Shown piece by piece: positions 33,880-41,079 of a stretch of DNA of 64,000 nucleotides. The first letter of the stretch is position 1. Every line of letters starts with the position of its first letter. A program made the position numbers and the translations under genes. A model generated the notes under the pieces. The model made no database searches. It saw only the letters and a program-made list of their open reading frames with translations, and was not told the origin of the DNA. This DNA comes from Chryseosolibacter histidinae (GTDB taxonomy: Bacteria; Bacteroidota; Bacteroidia; Cytophagales; Cyclobacteriaceae): the NCBI RefSeq assembly GCF_018598225.1, contig NZ_JAHESF010000005.1, positions 186,001-250,000 of the forward strand, in the 5' to 3' direction.

Positions 33880-34536
33880 CTATTTTTTCTTCAGGTTGAT
33901 AATGATCACACCGTTTTTTCCCTGTTTGCCGTATTTGTCGGTGGCCGTGGTTCCTTTCAGCACCTCCATACTCGCAATGGTATTCGGATCGAGATCGGCC
34001 GGCAGCTCTCCTGTCATCCTTTTTTCATCGCCATCAATGATCACGTACAACGGTTTTGCATCAGGGTCTTTTCCCGGTTTCACCCGCAACGACACGCGCT
34101 GATTGTCGCTCAGCGGGGCCGTGATGGATCTTTCGTTTACAAATTCATCTTTGTGCACATCCAGCTTTTCCTGCTGTGCGGGAGTGAGCAGGTTCTTCAC
34201 CTTCAGCAGCATGTCGAGCTTCATCTTCTTGATCTCGGCTTCCAGCACCAGCGACTTCTCCAACTGTGCCATCGCTGCTTTGCTATCTACTTTGCTGACG
34301 GAGATCAATTGCTCGAGCTTCACCATCATGGCATCGAGGTCCCACTTCTTGCTGTTGTAAGCTGCCAGCTCACCGTTGTAAATGCTCTTTATTTTTTCCA
34401 CCTGGTCGGCAGAGAGGCTGGCTTCTTCCCGGTACTTCAGCACCAGGTCAGGGGCATATAACTTTTGCTGAAAAATGTCCTGTGCCAGCAAGGTGTTGGC
34501 CGCAGCAACCATCATGATCAATAATAGCTTCCTCAT
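33880..34536 (-). CDS. Periplasmic LTXXQ/Spy-like protein with C-terminal TonB-plug-like segment
   Basis: 218 residues from Met 34536 (MRKLLLIMMVAAANTLLAQ, signal peptide). Residues about 25-140 are helical and contain two LTXXQ-like repeats (ASLSADQVEKIKSIYN, LLTPAQQEKLDVH), as in Spy/CpxP/CnrX-type periplasmic proteins. The C-terminus holds DLDPNTIASMEVLKGTTATD, YGKQGKNGVIIINLKKK, the core seen in TonB-receptor plug domains. It is the last gene of an operon with a sigma factor and a small membrane protein, so a stress-sensing role is likely by analogy. Confidence 0.75.
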   Translation of the reverse strand: MRKLLLIMMVAAANTLLAQDIFQQKLYAPDLVLKYREEASLSADQVEKIKSIYNGELAAYNSKKWDLDAMMVKLEQLISVSKVDSKAAMAQLEKSLVLEAEIKKMKLDMLLKVKNLLTPAQQEKLDVHKDEFVNERSITAPLSDNQRVSLRVKPGKDPDAKPLYVIIDGDEKRMTGELPADLDPNTIASMEVLKGTTATDKYGKQGKNGVIIINLKKK

Positions 34537-34551
34537 TGGATGTATCAATTT

Positions 34552-34869
34552 TTATTCAAGATCTTCTGATAAATAGTCCGTAGGCGACTCCCAGTCCGAT
34601 AGCGATTGCTCCTGCACATCCATCAGCGAATGGGTTCTGGGGGCATCCTGGTAAACGAGAATGATAACTTCACCGGGTTGTACACGCTCAACGCTGCCTT
34701 GCCGCACGAGGTAAACAACAACCACGAGCGCCGTTACCACTGCGGCTGCCGCGTATAAAAATGAAGGTAGCCTCCGGGTCTTTTTCTGTTTTACGAAAGG
34801 AGGGATCACCAGCTGCTCATCCGACTTCTTCATTCCCCTGAAAAACGCCTCGATCTTATCTTCCTCCAT
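34552..34869 (-). CDS. Small single-pass membrane protein, candidate anti-sigma factor
   Basis: 105 residues. The N-terminal 33 residues are cytoplasmic and charged (MEEDKIEAFFRGMKKSDEQL), followed by one transmembrane helix (FLYAAAAVVTALVVVVYLV, about residues 37-55) and a short periplasmic tail. It overlaps the sigma gene by 14 bases and precedes the LTXXQ gene by 15 bases. The size and position fit a membrane anti-sigma factor, but no ZAS or other anti-sigma motif is visible, so this is inference. Confidence 0.7.
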   Translation of the reverse strand: MEEDKIEAFFRGMKKSDEQLVIPPFVKQKKTRRLPSFLYAAAAVVTALVVVVYLVRQGSVERVQPGEVIILVYQDAPRTHSLMDVQEQSLSDWESPTDYLSEDLE

Positions 34870-35356
34870 GGTTTTGAATTTTTGTTTTTTCTATCAGGGT
34901 CTTCAATTGTTTCTTGCCCCTGTCGTAGTGTGTTCGTACCGTGCCGAGACCGATCTCCATCACGGTGCTGATCGCCTCCAGCGTCATGCCGTGGTAGAAG
35001 GCCAGTAACAATACCTCGGCCTGCTTTTCGGGGAGCTGCTGAAGCAGGGCTTTGTAATCCATGTCTTCTTCCGCCGGGTCGTCTGCGGGCATCGCCAGGT
35101 CACCTTCCAGGGGGGCGTGGGCCCGGGCATTACTTTGTTTCAGACTATCGATGGCAGTATACCGGATCACCGAGAACAACCAGGTGCGGAAGCCCGATCT
35201 TTCGTTAAACCGGGCGCGACCTTCAAAGATCTTCAGGTACACCATCTGCAGCACATCCCTGGCCAGGTCGTCGTTATAGTTACAGCATTGCCGTGCCCAC
35301 AGGTACGCATCCCTGTGCGTATCTTCCAGTAACTCCTCAAGCTGCCTTCTATCCAT
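34856..35356 (-). CDS. ECF RNA polymerase sigma factor
   Basis: 166 residues. Region 2 (residues about 10-80) includes LARDVLQMVYLKIFEGRARF and FRTWLFSVIRYTAIDSLKQS. Region 4 (about 105-155) includes LPEKQAEVLLLAFYHGMTLE and IGLGTVRTHYDRGKKQLKT. It is the first gene of a three-gene minus-strand operon. It probably switches on an envelope-stress response when released by the membrane protein encoded next. Confidence 0.92.
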   Translation of the reverse strand: MDRRQLEELLEDTHRDAYLWARQCCNYNDDLARDVLQMVYLKIFEGRARFNERSGFRTWLFSVIRYTAIDSLKQSNARAHAPLEGDLAMPADDPAEEDMDYKALLQQLPEKQAEVLLLAFYHGMTLEAISTVMEIGLGTVRTHYDRGKKQLKTLIEKTKIQNHGGR

Positions 35357-35537
35357 TCGACATTTACACCGGTTAGTCTGTAAGGACGGGATTTATATGA
35401 CAAGGATAAAGAAGTTTTTTTGCACAAGAGGATGGGATGTAAAAAGTTCTCGATGAGAAATAAAGTTATCTCCTCCTTTAAAAAGTTGCAACCCAAGAAT
35501 ATTTCCAATCCGCTTTGAAATGCAATTCATTTCTGTT

Positions 35538-35556
35538 TACTTTGAAATACAAAGTA
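35538..35556. promoter_or_regulatory. Perfect palindrome upstream of DoxX-like gene
   Basis: TACTTTGAAATACAAAGTA, a 7-5-7 inverted repeat, lies about 90 bases before the DoxX-like start. It is a candidate regulator binding site; the half-site also resembles part of a Bacteroidota promoter (TTTG). Confidence 0.4.
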
Positions 35557-35644
35557 CTTTTATTTATATCGTTTTCACCCTTTCATCTATTGAGGAGGAC
35601 AATAGACAGGGTAAACTAATCGTGCCGTAACTCAACTTTTGTTT

Positions 35645-36370
35645 ATGAGTATTTCAAGCAGGCTTAACCATGTATATTACGAAGCAAAGGCAAACAAATG
35701 GTATCATTATTTTGCCGTTTTCTGTCGCATCATGTTGGCCCTGGCATTTGTTATCTCGGGGCTTGTAAAAGTCAACGGAGAAAGATTCGCCGCCGGTCTG
35801 CCCGCTAACCACCCCCTGGGACAGTATTTTGAATCGCTACACCAGACAGGATACTACTACACCTTTATCGGAATTTCGCAGCTATTCATTGCTGTTTTGT
35901 TACTTATTCCAAGAACAGCACTATTGGGTGCATTGATGTATTTTCCGGTGATTCTCAACATTTGCATCCTGACGTACGCTGTTCGATTCGAAGGAACGCG
36001 TGTCACTACATTCATGTTACTGGCTAACTTATATTTATTGTGCTGGGATTACGATCGTATAAAATATTCTTTAAAATATACTTTATCATCCAAACAAGTT
36101 GAGGAGGCTGACAGCGCAGCAGGGAAAAAACTGTTGCGTAACAAATTTCCATTCCTGTTTTTCGGGAGTGTTGTTGCCGTGATAGCCGCAGTAATAATTA
36201 TTAACATGTATCTCTATGACATTCGGCCTGGCAATTCACCGGAGGAATGTATAAACGGATGCCCCGGCAACAAGGATCCAAAGGCCTGCGCAGCATTCTG
36301 TGATTGCATTTATAACCAGGGCAAACCGCTTCACGACTGCCTGACCGAATATAACAAAGCCGTGAACTGA
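35645..36370 (+). CDS. DoxX-like membrane protein with Cys-rich C-terminal tail
   Basis: 241 residues from ATG 35645 (an in-frame TTG at 35639 is also possible). Four or five hydrophobic helices match the DoxX family (FCRIMLALAFVISGLVKVNG, IGISQLFIAVLLLIPRTALL). A fifth helix (FLFFGSVVAVIAAVIIINMY) is followed by a tail of about 45 residues with seven Cys (EECINGCPGNKDPKACAAFC, DCIYNQGKPLHDC). The tail probably lies outside the cytoplasm and may bind metal or form disulfides. DoxX-type proteins are linked to quinone or thiosulfate redox; the exact role is unknown. Confidence 0.8.
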   Translation: MSISSRLNHVYYEAKANKWYHYFAVFCRIMLALAFVISGLVKVNGERFAAGLPANHPLGQYFESLHQTGYYYTFIGISQLFIAVLLLIPRTALLGALMYFPVILNICILTYAVRFEGTRVTTFMLLANLYLLCWDYDRIKYSLKYTLSSKQVEEADSAAGKKLLRNKFPFLFFGSVVAVIAAVIIINMYLYDIRPGNSPEECINGCPGNKDPKACAAFCDCIYNQGKPLHDCLTEYNKAVN

Positions 36371-36395
36371 GGGAGATGCGTGTTCAATAATGTCT

Positions 36396-36527
36396 CTATT
36401 CTTCTTTTCGCAAGACCCAAACGGTATCAACACCCAATCCCAAACCAACCGAACCAAAAGAGGAGAGAAAGCCCGAAGACTTATAATAGGCTGGCGCCAG
36501 TCTGATGAGGAACGTGGGAATAAAGTA
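36396..36527 (-). pseudogene. Possible gene remnant
   Basis: Minus-strand frame of 43 codons that ends in TAG at 36396 and lacks a start. It reads FLIRLAPAYYKSSGFLSSFG and VGLGLGVDTVWVLRKEE, which looks like the end of a membrane or outer-membrane protein. A stop codon lies directly upstream. It may be the tail of a decayed gene or chance. Confidence 0.25.
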
Positions 36528-36577
36528 TTAAATTGCGCGAATTTGAGGTTGTAAAAGCATTGTAAAACTTGATCCCA

Positions 36578-37111
36578 ATGAAGTCACTCCTGGAACGGCT
36601 GAAGCTCGTAGACTATTTGACTACAGAAATTTCAATTGATAAAAGAGAATTTGTTGAAAAGTTAAAAAAGAACATAGACCAGGGCGATACAGGTACATTT
36701 TTTTCTGCCTTCGAAGCATTCAGCTCCAGTAAAAATGAATATAAAGGCACGGTCACGCCCGACTCCTTTAAGTTAAGAAGGCGGCGAAAGATGTTCGACA
36801 TGAACAGAAGCCTGGCCATCGCTGAAGGAACCTTCAGGCAAAAGGAAAACCTGCTGGTTATAGAGGCAACCATCAGCGGATTCCGGAGCATTTTCATACC
36901 ATTCATAGTTTTACTTTTGCTATTATATGTAACAGCCGCAGTCTCTTTCTCCCTGTATAATACCGCTGGAACTTTAATGTGGTTCATGTTTCCATTTATG
37001 TTAGTGCACGCTTCATTGATGTTAGGCATTCCCTATTTTGTAATGCGAAGAAGTGTGTCCAGAATGAAGTATGAATTAGAGCGGGATTTTTATTACATAA
37101 CAAAGAACTAA
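36578..37111 (+). CDS. Hypothetical membrane protein with two C-terminal helices
   Basis: 177 residues from ATG 36578. The N-terminal 100 residues are soluble and basic (FKLRRRRKMFDMNRSLAIAE). Two hydrophobic segments follow (SIFIPFIVLLLLLYVTAAVS and TLMWFMFPFMLVHASLMLGI) with a short basic C-terminal tail. No family recognised. It is a lone gene, 207 bases after the DoxX-like gene. Confidence 0.7.
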   Translation: MKSLLERLKLVDYLTTEISIDKREFVEKLKKNIDQGDTGTFFSAFEAFSSSKNEYKGTVTPDSFKLRRRRKMFDMNRSLAIAEGTFRQKENLLVIEATISGFRSIFIPFIVLLLLLYVTAAVSFSLYNTAGTLMWFMFPFMLVHASLMLGIPYFVMRRSVSRMKYELERDFYYITKN

Positions 37112-37187
37112 CAAACCAATTTGACTTCTTAGTCGTTAATTGCCCAAAACTGTTTACTTACGCTTTGCCATCCGGTTGCTTTTTTAC

Positions 37188-37247
37188 AGGGTTGTTAGTT
37201 TAATGGCAAAACCATAGCTGAATGGGTTCGAATCCCACCACTCTACC
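37188..37247 (+). ncRNA. tRNA-like element without anticodon arm, unit 1
   Basis: Contains a D-arm-like stem GTTT-N7-AAAC (37198-37212) and a T-arm TGGG-TTCGAAT-CCCA (37223-37237) with the canonical T loop. The segment between the arms is only about ten bases, too short for an anticodon arm. The acceptor ends do not pair well, so it is not a normal tRNA. It is followed by a related unit. Reported as a possible structured or tRNA-derived element. Confidence 0.35.
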
Positions 37248-37310
37248 TTGGTAGTTTATGCCGGTTAAAACCAGTTATGAAACATTGTTCGAATCAATGT
37301 ACAGCCACTA
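37248..37310 (+). ncRNA. tRNA-like element, unit 2
   Basis: Related to unit 1 (shared GTAGTTTA and AAAACCA words). The T-arm is perfect: ACATTG / CAATGT around TTCGAAT (37282-37300). A D-like stretch GGTTAAAACC precedes it. No anticodon arm can be drawn. Together with unit 1 and hairpins at 37315 and 37380 it occupies a gene-free stretch of about 470 bases. Confidence 0.35.
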
Positions 37311-37314
37311 ATTC

Positions 37315-37332
37315 GGCAGTATGAAGACTGCC
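37315..37332 (+). other. Hairpin GGCAGT / ACTGCC
   Basis: Perfect 6-bp stem with loop ATGAAG, just after the second tRNA-like unit. No T run, so not an ordinary terminator. It suggests that the region is transcribed as a folded RNA. Confidence 0.4.
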
Positions 37333-37379
37333 ATTGTGAGAGGCACAAGTGACCTTGCGCGCTGGCTCGTGCACAACAC

Positions 37380-37425
37380 TTGCGCCAGTTTTGAGTGTCC
37401 CCATAGCTGGCGCAATCTTCAGGGT
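37380..37425 (+). other. Inverted repeat TTGCGCCAG / CTGGCGCAA
   Basis: Perfect 9-bp arms (37380-37388 and 37417-37425) with a 28-base spacer. Part of the same gene-free region upstream of the permease at 37583. Possible structured leader or operator. Confidence 0.4.
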
Positions 37426-37582
37426 GGGAGGGATGCCCGCTTATCATCAAGGCGTTATTTTTCCAGGCCCATGCAACCTTCCGCAAGCCAGTCAAGTCAT
37501 TGCCAGTGAACGATTATTTTTCGTTCTCCCTGTAACCTTTTTTTATAATAAAGTATCCTAGTTGATATAACCACCCGTTGCC

Positions 37583-39952
37583 ATGCTCAGAAACTACCTG
37601 GTTGTCACCTTCAGAAACCTGCGGAAGAACGGTTTCTACTCATTTATAAACATCGCCGGCCTCAGTATCGGCATCACCTGCTCGATCCTCATCATCCTCT
37701 GGGTAGCCGATGAAACCTCCTTTGATAAATTCCATCCCAAGGCAGACCGGCTGTACCAGGTGTGGGCAAATGCCTATTTCGACGGTCGTATCAACTCCTG
37801 GACCTCCGTTCCCCTGCCTACGGCCGATGCCATGAAACCCGCCAATGCCAACATTGTGCGCGCAGCTGTTACCGATTGGGGTGGCGACCACCTGCTCGCT
37901 ACAACGGATGATAAACGGATGAATAAACGAGGTTTTAACGTGGGTGAAGAGTTCCTCGAAATGTTCCAGTTCCCGCTCATCGCCGGCAATGCCGAACAGG
38001 TGCTGGACGACGCCAGCAACATCGTTATTACCGAGTCCACGGCCAAAGCGCTCTTCGGCGATGAAGATCCCATGAATAAGGTCATTCGTGTCGACAACCA
38101 GTTCGACCTTAAAGTTGCCGGCATACTCAAAGACATCCCTCCGAATTCATCATTCCAGTTCGATTTTCTTTTGCCCTACAAGCATTGGCATAATACCAAC
38201 GAATGGGTCAGACGAAATGAAACCAACTGGGGCAACTACTCCTTCCAGGTGTTTGTAGAGCTCAACGACGCGAAGAACAAAGCATCGGTTGAAAACAGCA
38301 TCCGCGGCATGCTTGGCGAACATGGTGAAGACAAGGAGATGAAGCACGAGTTCTTCCTTTACCCGCTCCTCCGCTGGAGACTGTATTCCAATTTTGAAAA
38401 CGGTGTAGAGCAGGGTGGCATGAGCGACTATGTTCAGCTCTTTACCATCATCGCCGTGTTTATCATTGTGATCGCCTGTATCAACTTCATGAACCTGGCC
38501 ACCGCACGAAGCGAACGCAGAGCACGTGAGGTCGGTGTTCGAAAAAGTGTAGGTTCACGCCGCCGCCAGCTCGTACTCCAGTTCATTGGCGAGTCGATGA
38601 TCATAGCTTTTATTTCATTTGTCATTGCCATACTCGCAGCGCAGTTATTGCTGCCCTATTATAACACCCTCGTCGAGAAGAAATTGTTTATCGATTACAC
38701 CAGCAAAGAATTCTGGATGTTTTCGCTTGGATTGATATTCTTTACCGGTGTTATCGCCGGAAGTTATCCCGCCTTCTATTTGTCCGGTTTCCAACCGGTG
38801 AAAGTATTGAAAGGCAAACCTACCGTAGGCAAAGGTGCCAGCCTCCCGCGAAAGATCCTGGTGACGCTGCAGTTTGGCGCCTCTATTTTCCTGATCATCT
38901 CCATGTTTGTGATCTACAACCAGATCCAGCTTGCCAAAGGCCGCGATATCGGCTACTCGCAGGAGAACCTCATCACCGTTCCGCTCAACAAAGATTATCA
39001 CGATAACCTGCAGCATCTGAAAGTGGAGCTTCTGGCTTCCGGCGCAGTGGAGTCGATGGTCCGCGTCAACAGTGCTATCACCGACATTAACTCCAATAAT
39101 TTTGTTGGCTGGCCCGGCAAACCTGAAGACCTGAAAGTGATCTTCACCACCATTGTAACCGACTACGACTGGGCCAAAACCATGGGCGTGAAAATGATCG
39201 AAGGCCGCGATTTTTCTGAAGATTTCAAATCAGACAGCATGGCCATCGTGGTCAATAAAGCAGCCGTCAAGATCATGGGCCTGAAAGATCCCATCGGCAC
39301 GGAGCTGGACCTGTGGGGAAAGAAACGCAAGCTCATCGGCGTTTGCGATGATGTGCTCATGGGCTCTCCGTACGATGAAGTGAAACCGATGTTTGCCGTG
39401 CTCGACGACTGGTGGGGCTCCATCACCATCCGGTTAAAACCGACGAAGGATCTGCAAGCGTCCCTGAAGACCGTTGAAAACGTCTTCAAAAAATACGGTG
39501 CCGCTTATCCATTCGAGTACACTTTTGTGGATGTCGAGTTTCAGAAGAAGTTCACCACCATTAACCTCACCAGCAGCCTTGCCAGCCTGTTTGCCGTGCT
39601 CGCCATTGTGATCACGGGGCTTGGATTGTTTGGGCTCGCCGCCTTTACCGCAGAGCAACGCACAAAAGAGATCGGCATCCGTAAGGTTCTTGGTGCGTCT
39701 GTCTCCAGCGTTGTGAACCTGATCTCCCGCGACTTTTCTTTCCTGGTGATCATTGCATTCGCGATCTGCGCGCCATTGTCGTGGTGGGCCATGAACAGTT
39801 ATCTTGAACGTTATACGGTCAGAACAGAAATTGCATGGTGGATCTTCCCCCTGACCGGCGCCATTGCCCTTATTTTTGCGTTGGTGATCGTGAGCACCCA
39901 GGCGTTAAGAGCCGCTCACTCGAATCCGGTGAACGCTTTGCGGAATGAATAA
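37583..39952 (+). CDS. FtsX/MacB-type ABC transporter permease (orphan)
   Basis: 789 residues without a prefix domain. Starts MLRNYLVVTFRNLRKNGFYS. Two FtsX cores are marked by AREVGVRKSVGS (about residue 315) and TKEIGIRKVLGASVSSVVNL (about residue 695). The large periplasmic MacB-like domains lie between helices 1-2 and 5-6. It resembles the permease at 30214 in the first periplasmic domain (both share the word DDKRMNKRG or DEKRLNKRG), so the two are close paralogues. No ATPase nearby; substrate unknown. Confidence 0.92.
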   Translation: MLRNYLVVTFRNLRKNGFYSFINIAGLSIGITCSILIILWVADETSFDKFHPKADRLYQVWANAYFDGRINSWTSVPLPTADAMKPANANIVRAAVTDWGGDHLLATTDDKRMNKRGFNVGEEFLEMFQFPLIAGNAEQVLDDASNIVITESTAKALFGDEDPMNKVIRVDNQFDLKVAGILKDIPPNSSFQFDFLLPYKHWHNTNEWVRRNETNWGNYSFQVFVELNDAKNKASVENSIRGMLGEHGEDKEMKHEFFLYPLLRWRLYSNFENGVEQGGMSDYVQLFTIIAVFIIVIACINFMNLATARSERRAREVGVRKSVGSRRRQLVLQFIGESMIIAFISFVIAILAAQLLLPYYNTLVEKKLFIDYTSKEFWMFSLGLIFFTGVIAGSYPAFYLSGFQPVKVLKGKPTVGKGASLPRKILVTLQFGASIFLIISMFVIYNQIQLAKGRDIGYSQENLITVPLNKDYHDNLQHLKVELLASGAVESMVRVNSAITDINSNNFVGWPGKPEDLKVIFTTIVTDYDWAKTMGVKMIEGRDFSEDFKSDSMAIVVNKAAVKIMGLKDPIGTELDLWGKKRKLIGVCDDVLMGSPYDEVKPMFAVLDDWWGSITIRLKPTKDLQASLKTVENVFKKYGAAYPFEYTFVDVEFQKKFTTINLTSSLASLFAVLAIVITGLGLFGLAAFTAEQRTKEIGIRKVLGASVSSVVNLISRDFSFLVIIAFAICAPLSWWAMNSYLERYTVRTEIAWWIFPLTGAIALIFALVIVSTQALRAAHSNPVNALRNE

Positions 39953-39956
39953 TGAC

Positions 39957-40022
39957 AACCCTTTGAGGGTTTTCAGGTGGTTCTTATATAAAGCGGGCTA
40001 CTTGTTAAACCCTCAAAGGGTT
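39957..40022. repeat. Inverted repeat AACCCTTTGAGGGTTT / AAACCCTCAAAGGGTT
   Basis: Perfect 16-bp arms (39957-39972 and 40007-40022) separated by 34 bases, between the permease and LysE genes. Each arm is itself a small hairpin (CCCT-TTG-AGGG). It may be a terminator or a REP-like mobile hairpin pair. Confidence 0.6.
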
Positions 40023-40096
40023 TGTTGATTCGTTGCTTTGCGTCCTGATTTTCTTAAATTTCGCTTTCGTGATTGACAAATAAAACCCCACCACGC

Positions 40097-40729
40097 ATGA
40101 GCGGAATTGTTAACTATGAAGCGTTTGTATTGGCCTGCATCCTGCTTAACCTCACTCCCGGAAACGACACCATCTTTATTCTCACCCGCAGCATAGGCCA
40201 GGGCAAAAAAGCAGGCGTGATCTCCGCATTGGGTATTGGCACCGGCAACATCGTGCACACGATGCTCGCTGCTTTCGGGCTTTCGCTGATCATCACACAA
40301 TCCATTGTACTGTTTACGGCCATCAAATATGCGGGCGCTGTTTACCTCATCTATATCGGTTATAAAATGATTACTGAGAAAGCGTCCCTTCATACGGACG
40401 TGATCCCAACCCATGCCGTTGATTACACCACGATTTACCGCGATGGTGTTATCACCAATGTTTTAAACCCGAAGGTCGCTTTATTCTTCATGGCATTCCT
40501 GCCACAGTTCATCGACCCTGCGATGGAAAATACTATTTTGCCGTTCCTGATGCTGGGAGCAACATTTACAACTACAGGAACGATCTGGTGCCTGATCCTC
40601 GCAACATTTTCAGCAGCGATCTTCAGCAAACTGAAAACAAACAGAAGGGCTGCCGGATATATCAACAAAATTTGTGGAATGGCACTGGTAGCGCTCGGAA
40701 TAAAAGTGGCGTTGACTGACAGAAGATAA
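40097..40729 (+). CDS. LysE-family amino acid exporter
   Basis: 210 residues with about six helices. The first helix carries the family signature LNLTPGNDTIFILTRSIGQG, followed by GKKAGVISALGIGTGNIVHT. The second half has GVITNVLNPKVALFFMAFLP. The start at 40097 (ATG) is preferred to an in-frame TTG at 40073. It exports amino acids or homoserine lactone-like molecules across the inner membrane; the substrate is unknown. Confidence 0.9.
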   Translation: MSGIVNYEAFVLACILLNLTPGNDTIFILTRSIGQGKKAGVISALGIGTGNIVHTMLAAFGLSLIITQSIVLFTAIKYAGAVYLIYIGYKMITEKASLHTDVIPTHAVDYTTIYRDGVITNVLNPKVALFFMAFLPQFIDPAMENTILPFLMLGATFTTTGTIWCLILATFSAAIFSKLKTNRRAAGYINKICGMALVALGIKVALTDRR

Positions 40730-40731
40730 TC

Positions 40732-40984
40732 TCAATCCCGCTCGCTTCTCTCTTTCACGATCTCCAAAGTATTTTTTTGAATATCGCTCATGATCAACTG
40801 GCTCCAGAGGCCACTATAAAAATTGAAGTTTGTAGAAAGCCGGAACCGGGATGTCAGTATCGAGCTCAGCCTCTATCGGTCTTGGGAATCCCATGAATTG
40901 AAATAAAGAGTTACGGTTCTCTTCTTCGACTCTTTGAATTTCTTCATCGCATGTGTTGTCAAGTTCACGTTTCAGTGCAGCTAA
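40732..40984 (-). pseudogene. Gene remnant with frameshift, family unknown
   Basis: Minus-strand reading gives LAALKRELDNTCDEEIQRVE, then FMGFPRPIEAELDTDIPVP. A one-base frame change near 40830 leads to STNFNFYSGLWSQLIMSDIQ and KNTLEIVKERSERD, ending at a TGA (40732-40734). Both halves look like one protein and there is no start codon upstream (TAA directly before). So this is a 5'-truncated, frameshifted remnant of a gene I do not recognise. It fills most of the 350-base gap. Confidence 0.55.
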
Positions 40985-41079
40985 TTAATTAAAAAGTATC
41001 GGGATTGAATAAGGCCAGCCTTTATATTTTCTGTAAATTGTATTACATGGTTTCTTCAAAAAATCAGCAGGCTAAAACT

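Noticed and set aside
37188-37310. Canonical tRNA genes
   Set aside because: No anticodon arm and poor acceptor pairing; only T and D arms match, so they are reported as tRNA-like instead.
37265-37561. Short frames on both strands in the tRNA-like region
   Set aside because: They run through hairpins and T arms and show no protein features; the region is better explained as non-coding.
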